Source: Arcuatula senhousia
Lineage: Eukaryota; Mollusca; Bivalvia; Mytilida; Mytilidae
Direction: 5' to 3'
Length of the DNA: 64,000 nt
Assembly (NCBI GenBank): GCA_963971305.1
Contig: OZ020313.1
Span: 20,285,260 to 20,349,259, forward strand
Positions 48,007 through 58,433 of this stretch are shown here, one piece after another (the first letter of the stretch is position 1; every line of letters starts with the position of its first letter). The position numbers and the translations under genes are program-made. The notes beneath the pieces were generated by a model that saw only the letters and a list, made by a program, of their open reading frames with translations, had not been told where the DNA came from and did no database searches.

Positions 48007-49110
48007 TTATAAATACACAGATTCTTTAACACGTGGGTAATGTGAATGACTTCTACTGTTATCATTTTCATTCCGGATAAAGTCATGAGTAGTGCAAGAA
48101 TTTCGATGCACCTCCGTCCCATTGATATTGTTCAGAGCATGTAGCCCCGCATTGTTTTTACTCGTCTGAAATGGAGAATCTGTAACATGCTGCTCGGCCT
48201 CGCTAAACCACAAATCACTGTCCGAAAACCGCCCAGAATCGTAGCTGTCCGATGAACTTTTGTAACATTTGTAATCCTCTAGAATGTTTTTGACTACAGA
48301 CATCGGGCTAACTCCCGGCGTTGGTGTCTTTGGTCTATCGGGGTCCAGTTTTAATTGAATCTTATTTCCATCTGGGTCAAACACAAAGTATGTTGTATCG
48401 TTCTTCTGACTAATACCAGTGGATAAGGATGCTTTGATAGTTTGTATACATTTTACTTTAAAGACTAGAATGATATTGTCTAATGGTACTGGCTCGATGT
48501 GTTTTGAGTATTTCAAGGCAAGCTGGCAATCAAGACCCGGTTGAGAGTAAAGAGGGAAAATGCAAAAACCGGGTTTTGAACTTTCCATTTCTGCATTTGT
48601 AATAATCCTGTAAAACTCGACCATTTCTTTGAACTTCCTGACATGGAGGAGAAAACGAAGATGTTCATTGCCACAGTGAATTGGACAAACTGACCATAGG
48701 GGCATATCGTCTGCTAGTCCGTAAAATTCCTGACAACCTATTGTACGATCTGGTGAAATTTTACTTTTAAGTTCCATTTTATGGTGTAATTTCCACGGCC
48801 GTTTAAGAAGCGCCATTTTCAGCTCATCGTATGTCATTGCCCCATTTTCAGATAAAAACATCATGATGCTGATGGCTGGCGTATGTAATATCTCGTCGTC
48901 ACTGCTATCGTCACAACAAGTCAGCTTTTCTGTAGACGTATGTATTCCTTCTCCTATCTGGATTATATGAAATAATGGATCTATCCATTTTGTCAAAGGC
49001 GCTATTATTTTTCGCAATACCTTTGTTTTACCTTTCGGTGCCACTATACGCACAGTACATGTATAAGGATCGGCAAGATTTGCATTTTCCATTGTAACAA
49101 TATTATACAT
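48007..49110 (-). CDS. FAM124 family protein (coding exon)
   Basis: A 367-residue ORF including its stop. The core matches the FAM124 family: PLWSVCPIHCGNEHLRFLLH (137-156), then KEMVEFYRII, FCIFPLYSQPGLDCQLALK (182-200) and the VOC/glyoxalase-like strand DPDGNKIQLK (245-254). An acidic, serine-rich stretch (SSDSYDSGRFSDSDLW, about 286-301) follows, then a low-complexity tail. Vertebrate FAM124A/B are longer, about 450-550 residues. The molecular function of the family is not known; the fold suggests a degenerate glyoxalase-type domain, and no metal-binding enzyme set is evident. The first ATG has a weak context. The second (49090-49092, ACAATGG, residue 7) is stronger and is the likelier start if this is the first coding exon. 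No membrane segment or signal peptide. This is the only confident host gene in the window. Confidence 0.9.
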   Translation of the reverse strand: MYNIVTMENANLADPYTCTVRIVAPKGKTKVLRKIIAPLTKWIDPLFHIIQIGEGIHTSTEKLTCCDDSSDDEILHTPAISIMMFLSENGAMTYDELKMALLKRPWKLHHKMELKSKISPDRTIGCQEFYGLADDMPLWSVCPIHCGNEHLRFLLHVRKFKEMVEFYRIITNAEMESSKPGFCIFPLYSQPGLDCQLALKYSKHIEPVPLDNIILVFKVKCIQTIKASLSTGISQKNDTTYFVFDPDGNKIQLKLDPDRPKTPTPGVSPMSVVKNILEDYKCYKSSSDSYDSGRFSDSDLWFSEAEQHVTDSPFQTSKNNAGLHALNNINGTEVHRNSCTTHDFIRNENDNSRSHSHYPRVKESVYL

Positions 49111-49113
49111 TAA

Positions 49114-49130
49114 TCTTAAAACAAACAGGT
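49114..49130 (-). promoter_or_regulatory. Splice acceptor upstream of the FAM124-like exon
   Basis: On the minus strand ACCTGTTTGTTTTAAG precedes ATTAATG, with the AG at 49116-49115. This is a good pyrimidine-rich acceptor 4 bases before the first ATG. It implies an upstream exon at higher coordinates, probably 5' UTR or a short coding start. I could not find that exon. Confidence 0.6.
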
Positions 49131-50035
49131 AATATTAGCTGATAACATCACAGAAATAGCTTATGCTAAAGTAAAATCAGATATTTTCCTCACACAATTA
49201 AATTCCTTCGGAATAGATTCCTTTTTAGCTGAGGAGTTGGCAGATTATGCAGATGGTAATTCCAATATTCCAATATTGTATATTATAGCAAACCAGTTCT
49301 GTCTATTAAAATGACTTATGTGTTCATTCCACGGCGATGACTTGATTATCACATATATTTCAAAATATTAAATTGATTTTCTTCTTTGCATGTAAGCTTG
49401 TATATAAATAGGTAGATGAATGAACTTATAGCGTAAACCATATATAAGTAAAGCAAAGATAGATCCACCCCTCGCCTCAGAAGCGTGAAATTTCTATCAC
49501 TCCATTGGATCAGAGTCGATGTATTTAAATTGAAATTTACAATAGGCACAAACGGAATGCTCCGATGAATGAATTAAACACAACCTTTGATCCCACCAAT
49601 CAGATACTTGATAAAAAATGACATTTTTAGTTATTTCGAATTATTACCATGTTAGAAAATAACGGATGAGTGATCACTGATTGACAAATTAAATGAATGA
49701 ACATTTTAATAACGATCGGTGTTCCATTTGATTAGGTAATAAATGTGATTTTATGTGGCTCTTTTACATCACATCTAAATTGCATTGAATTTGGGGGTTT
49801 AAAAGATTAAGTAGATTATCGTGGTAGTTTTATGCCTTATATTTGATCAAATGATCACATTTACAGACATAGTGTCATAAGATTGGCATGAAGCTCAAAT
49901 GAAGACAATGAAAAAGGCTCACAATGCACATTGTATATATATTTTTGCATTACGTCATGTGCTCCTTGATTGATTTTTTCTTCTAAAATCGAGAAAATTA
50001 TAACTTTAAAGTACGGTGGAAGAATGCAGCCATGA
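49131..50035. other. Non-coding stretch upstream of the FAM124-like exon
   Basis: Probably intron or 5' flank of the minus-strand gene. No exon, TATA-like core promoter or repeat could be fixed. Confidence 0.4.
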
Positions 50036-50039
50036 GAAA

Positions 50040-50705
50040 AAAAATGATATCACGTTCCCTCAAAAGAACAATTCGTTCCCCCAAGATAACACTACGTTCC
50101 CTCAAGATAACCCTATGTTCCCTCAAGATAGTTATCGAGTTTCCTCAATACCCTTAAAATAATTATCGCGTTTTCTCAAAGATAGCATTGCGTTTCCCCA
50201 AGATATTTACTTTGTTCCCTCAAGATAACATTGCGTTCCCTCAAGATAATATTGCGTTCCCTCTAGATAACATTGTGTTCCGTCAAAATAACATTGTGCT
50301 CCGTCAAGATAACATTTCGTTCCAAAAAATGATATTGCATTCCCTCAAGATAACATCTGTTTCCCCCAATATAGATAACGATTTTACCTTGAGGAAACGG
50401 GATGTTATCTTGAGGGAACGTAATGTAAGCTTGAGCGAAGGCGATGTTATTTTTAGATAACGTGGTTATAACATTAGGGTACTCTATTATTATCTCGAAG
50501 AAAAAAGGTAATTATCTTGAGGAAACGTGGTAATTATTTCAGGGGAAGGCGATAGAGCGCGACAATTGACTTGAGGGAACGTGACAAATATTTTGAGCGA
50601 ACGCGATAACTGACTGTTTCTATCTTCAGGGAAAGCGATGCTATCTTGAGTAAACGTGATCATAATATTGAGGGAACGAGATGGTATCTTGAGAGAAAGT
50701 GATAA
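50040..50705. repeat. 21-bp minisatellite in head-to-head inverted arrays
   Basis: Forward units GTTCCCTCAAGATAACATTGC run from 50045 to about 50380, with an exact 21-bp period in the best part (50214, 50235, 50256, 50277). After a junction at about 50365-50395 the same motif continues inverted (CTTGAGG(G/A)AACG, then ATGTTAT) to about 50705. The 90-residue ORF at 50188-50460 is the seven-codon translation of the 21-bp unit and is not a gene. Confidence 0.92.
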
Positions 50706-51690
50706 TATGAGGTAGGCATTGCCTAAATGCGAGCACAGCAGAAATATAAGATGTCAATGAACAGCTAAAATTGTATTTTTACATACCTTTTGAGATGAAG
50801 AAGGCTCCCCCTATATCATGAAACATCACAGATGGATCCTCTTTTAAGCCCCCAAATGACGGAGTTCCACGCCACAATTGAGGAATAACATCGTTTCAGA
50901 ATATAAGATCTGGAGGACCCCATTCCCGAAAAGACGTGGACACTTTTGATGCAACTGTTTTGAGCGTAGTTATTTTTATTTTAATCAGTTCATTTTCTAG
51001 AACGTTCAGTTTGTGACAAGGTACTTGGGACGAATTGTAAAAAACGAAAATGTAAAAAAAATGAATAAAATTTGTTTACTAAAAAAAGAAGTAACTCATC
51101 GTCATCAGAATATTTTTCTCCTTGCTCTACATATTTACATAGAAAATGTTTGGAAGGCTAGTAGCAAAATTGGTAATAATTTTCAAATTCACATCGAAGC
51201 TGTATAAAATGTGCACATGAGAAGCATATCCGGACGAAAAAAAAAATCAATATCAGCATTAAACAAATTTTTCGCGGGAACTTTGTGCCCGATATGAGCT
51301 GTGCTTGCTATTATTTTTATTCTTATGGCCGTATTCTGCCACTGTATAAAAGCCTGAGTCTTTGAGAATTTTATTTTTTATAGGAAAACCCAAGATAATC
51401 AAGAGACAAGTACTTGTAACATAATGTGACTAAATGTGTGAGTTTTTTCAGAGATTTTAATAACTTACACAAGCAAATTTGACTCACTTGCATGAGTTTC
51501 ACTTGATTTGATCCTCATGTAAGTGAAGTTTATGTATGTGCAATTCATATGAAATTCGCTTACATGAAAATAATGGGATTTTTTTTTTCGTGAAATAAAT
51601 GTTAAGTAATTTCATGAGGAATTCACGTGATTTAAATGTAAAACTCGCTGGAGATTTATGTGAAACTCAAGTGAAATATCATTTAATATA
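50706..51690. other. Non-coding stretch, nothing recognised
   Basis: No gene or repeat supported. The start of the 152-residue ORF at 51599 lies in non-LINE sequence. Confidence 0.5.
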
Positions 51691-52043
51691 CATCTCATCC
51701 GTGTCTAATCTTTCTTTCTTGCCTAAAATTCTCGAAAAAGTGGTTGAAAGTCAACTTGAAACTCACCTAGTGACAAACAAACTTCACGATCCTGCTCAAT
51801 CCGCATATCGAAATGGACATTCTACTGAAACTGCGTTACTGCGAGTACACCACGACATTGCCTCTTCGCTTGACAAAAACAGCTGTGCCGTTCTTTTAAT
51901 GCTAGGCCTCTCAGCGGCATTTGACGTGATTGACCATTCAATTCTTCAACAAAGGTTACAATTTTCTTTTGGAATTTCTTGGAATGCGTTGAAATGGTTA
52001 CTTTTGTATCTTGAAGCTGAGAAAATCATATCGAATTTAATTA

Positions 52044-52604
52044 TTGTCTCAGCTTGAAGGAAGGATTCAACGTATTGCTGTGGGCTTTGTCTTATCAAAT
52101 GAATTTCATCTTCAGTGTGGTGTGCCTCAGTGTTCTGTGCTTGGACCCAAGCTATATTGCATTTTCTCAAAGCCAATTGTCGAAATTTGTAGACGACATA
52201 ATACGTCCTATCAATGTTATGCTGATGATACTCAGATGTATTTAAATTTCGAACCACTGAATGATTGGTCAGATATTTCAAAACAGTTGGAGAATTGCCT
52301 ATCTGATATTAGTTCGTGGATGACATCAAACATGTTAAAACTAAATGAAGATAAAACTGAACAAATGCTATTTGCACCAAAACATCGTGTGAAAGATATA
52401 AAAAACTGTAATTTAGTCATCAAGGAAAACATTTTTACATGTACCAGTCCCGAGTTTATTAGGAATCTGGGAGTTCATTTTGATAGAACGCTGTCCATGA
52501 ACCAACAAATCAGCTCAGTTGCAAGATCGTGCTATTACCAAATTCGTAATATAGGCCGAATACGTCCATACATAACTGATAATGCCTGTAAGACTTGTAA
52601 TTAA
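52044..52604 (+). pseudogene. LINE reverse transcriptase, palm segment
   Basis: An open segment of 186 residues with GVPQCSVLGPKL (motif B region, Gly-Ser of QGSVLGP changed to Cys-Ser), YADDTQMYLN (motif C) and LKLNEDKTEQMLF (motif D/E). It is preceded by the rest of the palm in another frame (51698-52057). Shadow ORFs overlap on both strands. Confidence 0.88.
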
Positions 52605-52859
52605 TAAACTCTCTAGTGGTTTCTAGACTTGACTATGGCAACGCATTGCTGTATGGTCTTCCTGCGTGTGTAAAACAGAGGTTGTAGAGGGTCCAAAACA
52701 CGGCTGCTAGACTGATTACCAGATGTAGAAAAAATGACCATATATCACCGGTATTAGAAGCATTGCACTGCCTGCCGATACACTATAGAGTGCAATACAA
52801 ACTCTTGCTCTATGTTTTTAAATCCTTAAGACAAGAATCGCCAGCTTATCTATGTGAAC

Positions 52860-53348
52860 GTCCCGTGCGGGGCCCGGGTGGCGAATAGGCCCACAGCAGA
52901 GCCTAGCTTGTCGTAAGAGGCGACTAAGGGTCTTGGGATTCTGACGTCGGGTCAGTGCTCAGCCAACAGAGCGACCAAGTGTGTACCCTAGGTGGCTGAA
53001 TAGGGTGGCCCTCGTCCGCGGGGGTTGTCAGGTCTATAATACGGGAACCCTGACCGCCGACCATAGTGATGCCAACGTGTGTGGAGAGTGCCACGCTTCA
53101 TGCACGTAAAAGACCCCTTTGTGGACCGCCAAGTAGTGCATCACATAGGCTAAATTTTCCGCCCCTACCCACCTCTCCCCTTTTCCTGTGGTTCTTCAAA
53201 ATTTACCGGTCCTTTGTGTCCCATCCCATCCCCATATTTCATTTATCATCATCATTTCATGTTCATTGTATCATCCTTTTCATGTTCATCGCCTGTAAAT
53301 AACCTATATAGCGTTGCACGGGCGTAAAACACCAACTCACTCACTCAC
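52860..53348 (+). mobile_element. SINE family A inserted in a LINE, with 13-bp target duplication
   Basis: A 489-bp insertion flanked by the exact duplication TATCTATGTGAAC (52847-52859 and 53349-53361). Removing it restores the LINE reading frame (AYLCELVTLYRPTQ). It starts CCCGTGCGGGGCCCGGGTGG and ends AACACCAACTCACTCACTCA. The body includes TGGCTGAATAGG, which fits a pol III A-box consensus, but I see no convincing B box. The head is not tRNA-like by eye, so its origin is open. It differs only slightly from the copy at 61660, so it is a young insertion. Confidence 0.95.
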
Positions 53349-53579
53349 TATCTATGTGAACTAGTAACCTTGTACAGGCCTACACAAACATTAAGATCAG
53401 AAAACAATTTGCTTTTGATAACACCACATGTAAGAACAAAGTGTTATGGCAAAAGAAGATTCGATAAAGCGGCGGCCACCCTATGGAATGACTTACCTCG
53501 AGACTTGAAAACTGCAGTGTCTGTAAATATTTTCAAAAAGAAACTGAAAACACACTTATTTAGACAAGCGTTTTTATAA

Positions 53580-53928
53580 ACTGTGATATTGCAGCTTGAT
53601 GCCAAAAGACGTATTATTGTGTTTTATGTGATATGTATTTTTATTTATTTTATACCATGAAATGATTTTTAATACATATTTTTACTTTGATATATCTGTA
53701 TTACATTTCCCGTTCCTGCGAAGTTATTTTTAATTATTTATGCAACTGGTTCTCTTTTAAAGGTAAATTATTAGTGCTATTTTCATTTGGGTACCGTATC
53801 TATTTTTTTTTCTTATAAATATTTTAATGATTATTTTTTTACTATTTTTCATTTTTACTTTTACCATTCTTTTATCTGTTTTATATTCTATATTTTAAAT
53901 TGATGGTTTTATTTTTAAAATGATCTCT
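53580..53928. other. LINE 3' UTR and AT-rich flank
   Basis: Follows the LINE stop codon. T-rich, with no coding or clear 3' terminus; the LINE tail is not recognised here. Confidence 0.45.
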
Positions 53929-54214
53929 ATCATTTACATGACGTCCCCACTTTTTTAATATGTGTGTACATAATTGTAGAAAATTATACTATATATATTT
54001 TTCAGTAATATTGTATCTAATTTAATATTTTGACTAAGTCAAATCTAGATCATTTTCTGAGGTTCACTCTTATCATTTACATGACGTCCCCACCTTTTTA
54101 ATATGTGTGTACATAATTGTAGAAAATTATACTATATATATTTTTCAGTAATATTGTATCTAATTTAATATTTTGACTAAGTCAAATCTAGATCATTTTC
54201 TGAGGTTCACTCTT
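53929..54214 (+). repeat. 143-bp tandem duplication
   Basis: CATTTACATGACGTCCCCAC starts at 53931 and again at 54074. The two 143-bp copies are nearly identical (for example ACTTTTTT versus ACCTTTTT) and each ends GAGGTTCACTCT. The second copy runs straight into the Penelope-like reverse transcriptase. Confidence 0.93.
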
Positions 54215-55071
54215 TGAAAACGTTCGATTTTTCAACTTTATACACTACCTTGCCACACAAAAAACTAAAATGTCGCCTGAAAAAACTTCTCGAAAAAGCC
54301 TTTTGAAACTCGAGGAATTTTGTTGTTTTGGGTTATAATTCTACATTCTTTTCCAAAACATCTTTCAAAGATAAAATTTGCTACACACTGGAACAAGTTT
54401 GCAGTATGCTCGAATTCCTCATTGACAACATATTTGTCATCTTCGGAGGAGAGATTTTTCAACAACAAATCGGCATTCCAATGGGCACAAACTGTGCTTC
54501 TCTCCTCGCCGATTTGTTGTTATACTCTTACGAGACTGAATTTCTCCAGGGACTTGTAAAGAACAAGAAGATGAAAGCGGCAAGGTCATTTAATCTTACA
54601 TTCAGATATATGGATGATGTCCTTTCTGTCAATAACACTTCATTTGGTAGATGGATTCCTTCAATATATCCTCCAGAATTGGAGATTAAAGAGACCACCG
54701 AATCAAATTGCTCTACGTCTTTCTTGGATTTGCATCTCGAATTTGACCCAGGTGGTCATCTCAGTACAAAAATTCACGATAAACGAGACGATTTTAATTT
54801 TCAAATTAATTTTCCTTTTATCTACAGCAATATACCTACTTCCCCTGCATACGGTGTTGATATTTCACAACTTATTCGATATGCCAGAGCTTGCACACAT
54901 TTCACAGATTTTTTGATCAGACACCGATTTCTTCGTGACCGACTTTTGGTGCAGGGCTATAAGAAAATACGTCTCATACGATCCCTAAAAAAATTCTTTC
55001 TTCGTTATCAGCCACTAGTAGAAAAGTTCAAAATTGAGTTAAAAGATATGGTAGTTAATTGTTTTAATTAG
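54211..55071 (+). pseudogene. Penelope-like reverse transcriptase with one in-frame stop
   Basis: One reading frame from SLKTFDFSTLYTTLPHKKLK (54211, motif A with the catalytic Asp) to the stop at 55069-55071, broken only by a TGA at 54304-54306. Then IGIPMGTNCASLLADLLLYS (motif B), FRYMDDVLSVNN (motif C) and STSFLDLHLEF (motif D/E) follow, and KIHDKRDDFNF and YGVDISQLIRYARAC after. FDxxTLYTxxP with GIPMGTN and a DD box fits Penelope-like elements better than LINEs or LTR elements. No GIY-YIG endonuclease is seen downstream, so the element is 5' truncated and either lacks or has lost that domain. The open ORF from 54328 begins at an internal Met. Confidence 0.82.
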
Positions 55072-55129
55072 TGTTTGACTGGTCTGCTGTACTGAGATGA
55101 TCACCTCAATATCCCTATTGTGTCTCACA

Positions 55130-55375
55130 ACTATATTGTGTTCTATGGTCATTACCGGATCATAAGATCGCAATGGAAGAGGGAGGTTTGGCGCCATAAA
55201 ACCTGGTTTAATCCATCATTTCGTTTGAAATGCCTGTACCAAGTCAGGACCATTGCGATCCACCAATTCTCCGGTATGACTGATTCGTTTTTGTCATTTT
55301 CTCTGGACTATGAGATTGATCATTCAAGTTCGGTAGTTTTGTTATTACCTTTATTCACTTATGTCTTTTTTATTG
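55130..55375 (+). repeat. Dispersed repeat with a 95-bp inverted-end module
   Basis: GATCGCAATGG (55166-55176) and CCATTGCGATC (55250-55260) are exact inverted repeats around a 95-bp module. CCAATTCTCCGGTATGACTG and a further 85 bp follow. Related copies are at 15735-15840, 32930-33080, 34205-34299 (minus) and 57600-57730. It lies about 60 bp after the Penelope-like stop, so it may be that element's 3' region or an independent repeat. Confidence 0.75.
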
Positions 55376-55980
55376 ATTTTTTTTAAATTGATTATGATGT
55401 ACAGCGCTTTGCGAAATAATTCATTTGATTTAGTGCTTTATAAAAATTGTAATAAATTGTAATAAAATTGTAATAATCTCATCTGAATTTTTTTTACACG
55501 TATAAGCTCTATTAGGATGAATGTAATATGAATCTTTACATTCTAAACTTAGATATGTGTAGTATGTATTTTCATACATTAATAAATACAAAATGAAACT
55601 TAAAATATATGCCCTGTTATTGTCCCGAGTCAAGAAATGTCCAGAGTAGTAATAATCATGTAAGTAAAAGTATACCAAAGAATCTTGACCCTTGCCTTAA
55701 GGTCGCTTTTCTCACACACAGATTTAAATGTGTGTTGTCATTTGCATGACAGAGTGGTGAAATCATAAAACAGATAACCTTAATACCACAATATGACCTG
55801 CAAAAGAATTTTGCCTCCCATCGTGTGAGGAAAACACTTTTGCAGGTTTTGATATGAGTAGGATAATTTTCTTCTTTGAAATAAGCTAAATTACCCGACC
55901 TTCTCCATTCTATACCGTTTTCCAACAGCTTCTTAATTTGTATTTTGTATACCTTTTTGGCGTTGCGTTGCTAACCCCCT
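55376..55980. other. Non-coding stretch, nothing recognised
   Basis: AT-rich, with short GTAATAAATT reiterations near 55450. No gene supported. Confidence 0.45.
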
Positions 55981-55984
55981 TTTC

Positions 55985-56125
55985 ACCTCAAAACAATTAT
56001 TTCAGGCTCATTTTATCTCATCCCTTTCATGCCATTCATGTCTACCTTGTGCAGCCCAAAGTTGCAGTGCTTAGAAGTAAAGCAATACCTCACTAACTAG
56101 TTAACGAACTTACTTACTTACTCCA
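55985..56125 (+). mobile_element. SINE 3' fragment (family A relative)
   Basis: ATTTTATCTCATCCCTTTCA, then CAGTGCTTAGAAGTAAAGCA, then ATACCTCACTAACTAG and ACTTACTTACTTAC resemble the tail of the SINE at 59563-60078. The 5' part is missing. Confidence 0.6.
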
Positions 56126-57599
56126 GGATTTATATGAATCATATTTTTAAAGTGTCAGGCAAATGTCAAATTAAGCACATAGCTTACAATAGCTTTAATA
56201 CTTCTTCCCTAATTTGAAAATGTCGTGATCTTTTCAGCTTATTAAGTACAAATCCGTAAGGAAATTAGCTAATTGGATGTGTGATATGGTCCAATAATTT
56301 ATAATTGACACAATCTGATATTGACAGATCTGACATAAAGTACGTGTAAATTGATTCCTTTAAATTATGTTATTTTTCACATTTCCGTCACTTTACAAAA
56401 TGATCAGCTTCTAAGATAATACTTGTGACGTACACATGGTACAGTAATCACGAGTTGTGACGTGACATGTTTTCAACCTAAAATCATCTGAAATTATTTT
56501 AAGGTTTATTTAACAATTTATATCTTACTACACTTTTATATAAGCTTCCTCTCTTAACCTGTCAATCGATATATTTTTTCTATCATTCTTCAAACATGTT
56601 TGTTCTATTGGTCCCACAAGTGTGATATACCGTGGCGGATTTAAATCGGCAAGTGGCCCGGCCCCCTTTTGAAAAAAAAAATTGATTGATTATCTGAAGC
56701 GTGACTTGGCCTTTGACCCTCTTTGGACAGTCTATAGAGCCCCTTAGCTAAATGTCTAGACATGCCGTTGATATATATGTTAGCGGCAATATTCGAAATC
56801 GGGCATTAAACCCATTTCCGAAGCAATAAGATTACGCCTTGTCATTCACTGATTGCATAAAATTTTCTGGTGTTATGCCTAATGCATGTGCTGGTTTCAT
56901 TAAACGTCTCAAATTTGATCATTTCCTCGACCCAAAATCTATCTTAGAATTTCTGTTATAATTTGAGGAAATACTCATGCAATTTTATATGTTTTTTTTA
57001 AACCCAGGCCAGAATTCATGAATCAACAAAATTTTAGATTAGTCGTTAGATCATTATAGTTCAATGGAGTTTTGTTAAAATTTTCTTAAAGCAAAAAACA
57101 TCAAAACTTGATTAAACAAATATAGGTGATCTATTTACAACATTGTCATTATTAACAGAATAAGACTCTAGCCATATACCTTCCATACCAATTGATTACT
57201 CAGTGTTAATGTGGCATTTACCAGTAAGTGGGAATAGATCTTTACCATTTTTAGGTTGCAGATGCCGACTCCGTCACCAGTCCCCTCACTTCATTGTTTA
57301 CATGTTGTTTGAATTATTACTGTTGCAAGCTTTATCAAGCTCCTTTAATTTTGCTGCTTGTGATTACATGTGTGTGTCCGAATGATCATACTCTTATCCA
57401 ACACCACAAAGTGTTCTAAATGTGCAAAGGAAGTTGATTAATTAAATTAAAGCTGGTCCATGAAACTGTAACCCTTGAAAAGTACCTCGGCGCTAGTAAT
57501 CTGGGACAGTGAATTTAAGATGGACATTTAATTTATCAGTACAGATTACATTATCTCTCTATACATTTACGTTTTGTACTACTTCCGGACCATGGATTA
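56126..57599. other. Non-coding stretch, nothing recognised
   Basis: No gene or repeat supported. Confidence 0.45.
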
Positions 57600-57730
57600 C
57601 TATCGAAGAGTGATTTCTTGGTGCAACAAAAATGTCAGGACCATTGTGATCTCCAGTTTCTCAAGTATGTGTTCTTTTTGAAAAATGAGATAGATCATCC
57701 CGGTTCGGTAATTTTGGTATTACCTGTATT
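57600..57730 (+). repeat. Diverged dispersed repeat (Penelope-flank family)
   Basis: GTCAGGACCATTGTGATCTC, then CAAGTATGTGTTC, then GATCATCCCGGTTCGGTAAT align with 55244-55345. The left inverted end is lost. Confidence 0.6.
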
Positions 57731-57954
57731 GTAATATAAAAAAATATAATAAAACGGTCCGGAGATTTGTCAGGAATTTCTAATACGTTAAAATTTAGTT
57801 CCTTGATAATTCTATACTGCCCGAACTCATACGTCCCTCTATGTTCAGTACAAGATCCTAAGAACTTATAATCCTGACTGGCATTGTGTGCCCACTAAAT
57901 CATTTATATTCATTTTATCATCCCTTTCATGTAGACATCTAGAGTAAGTAGAAC

Positions 57955-58310
57955 AATTCCCTGTGTTTCAGATGTATGCTCTATATTTTTTCTTAGATAT
58001 GATGTACTTGTACATGAGATTAAATCTCACGATTACTATTGATTCTCTGTAAATAATTTGCTGTTGACTCATTGATGACGTACACTTATTCCACATCTCT
58101 TTATCGTCTATTTTTTGCAGAGTTTGTCTCATGTGCTGTGTGGATGCAGTCGAACATATCACCGTGCTTGAGGTGTATGCTCTTATATATATTTTCATGA
58201 TGGTATACTTGTATACGAGAGAGCTTTCATAGTTTTCCTCTTGCCGTTTTTATGTTGTTTGTGTCGCGTACTCTAATTCCACAGCTATTTATCGTCTAAA
58301 GTTACTGTAA
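57955..58310. repeat. Tandem pair of about 190-200 bp, also present at 19.34 kb
   Basis: GTATGCTC...ATAT recurs at 57974 and 58174, and TTCCACA...TTATCGTCTA recurs at about 58089 and 58277. Part of the unit (CACCGTGCTTGAGGTGTATG, then CTCTTATATATATTTTC) matches 19367-19402 in the internal part of the nested insertion at 19.2-19.7 kb. Confidence 0.6.
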
Positions 58311-58433
58311 GTCTTTGTAAAATCGACCATCAGCTTTTTCTTCTTTTTTTAAATCTGCATTAAGTATCTGTGCCAGTCGTGATTTGAAAAAAAAGAGAAA
58401 AAACACAATTGTTTCTAACTTTTACATTTTTAA

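Larger units (their letters stand above)
51698..53579 (+). mobile_element. CR1/L2-like LINE remnant, split by a SINE
   Basis: Begins at reverse transcriptase motif 1 (SNLSFLPKILEKVVESQL) and continues QSAYRNGHSTETALLRVHHD and LSAAFDVIDHSIL. A frame change follows near 52020-52050, then CGVPQCSVLGPKLY and YADDTQMYLN (motif C intact). After a stop at 52602, SRLDYGNALLYGLP and RVQNTAARLI appear, then RRFDKAAATLWNDLPRDLK and FKKKLKTHLFRQAFL end the ORF2 at 53579. In motif A the usual LDLSAAFD is LGLSAAFD, so the first catalytic Asp is lost. SRLDY...LYGLP...NTAARL is typical of the CR1/L2 group of the Jockey superfamily. The element is dead: truncated, frameshifted and interrupted. Confidence 0.92.

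Noticed and set aside
48007..49110. Reading the FAM124-like protein as an active glyoxalase
   Set aside because: Only the general fold and the DPDGN strand resemble that superfamily; no set of metal ligands is evident and the wider match is to FAM124.
50188..50460. ORF of 90 residues with repeated DNIAFPQ
   Set aside because: It is the direct translation of the 21-bp minisatellite and turns into the inverted array at its end.
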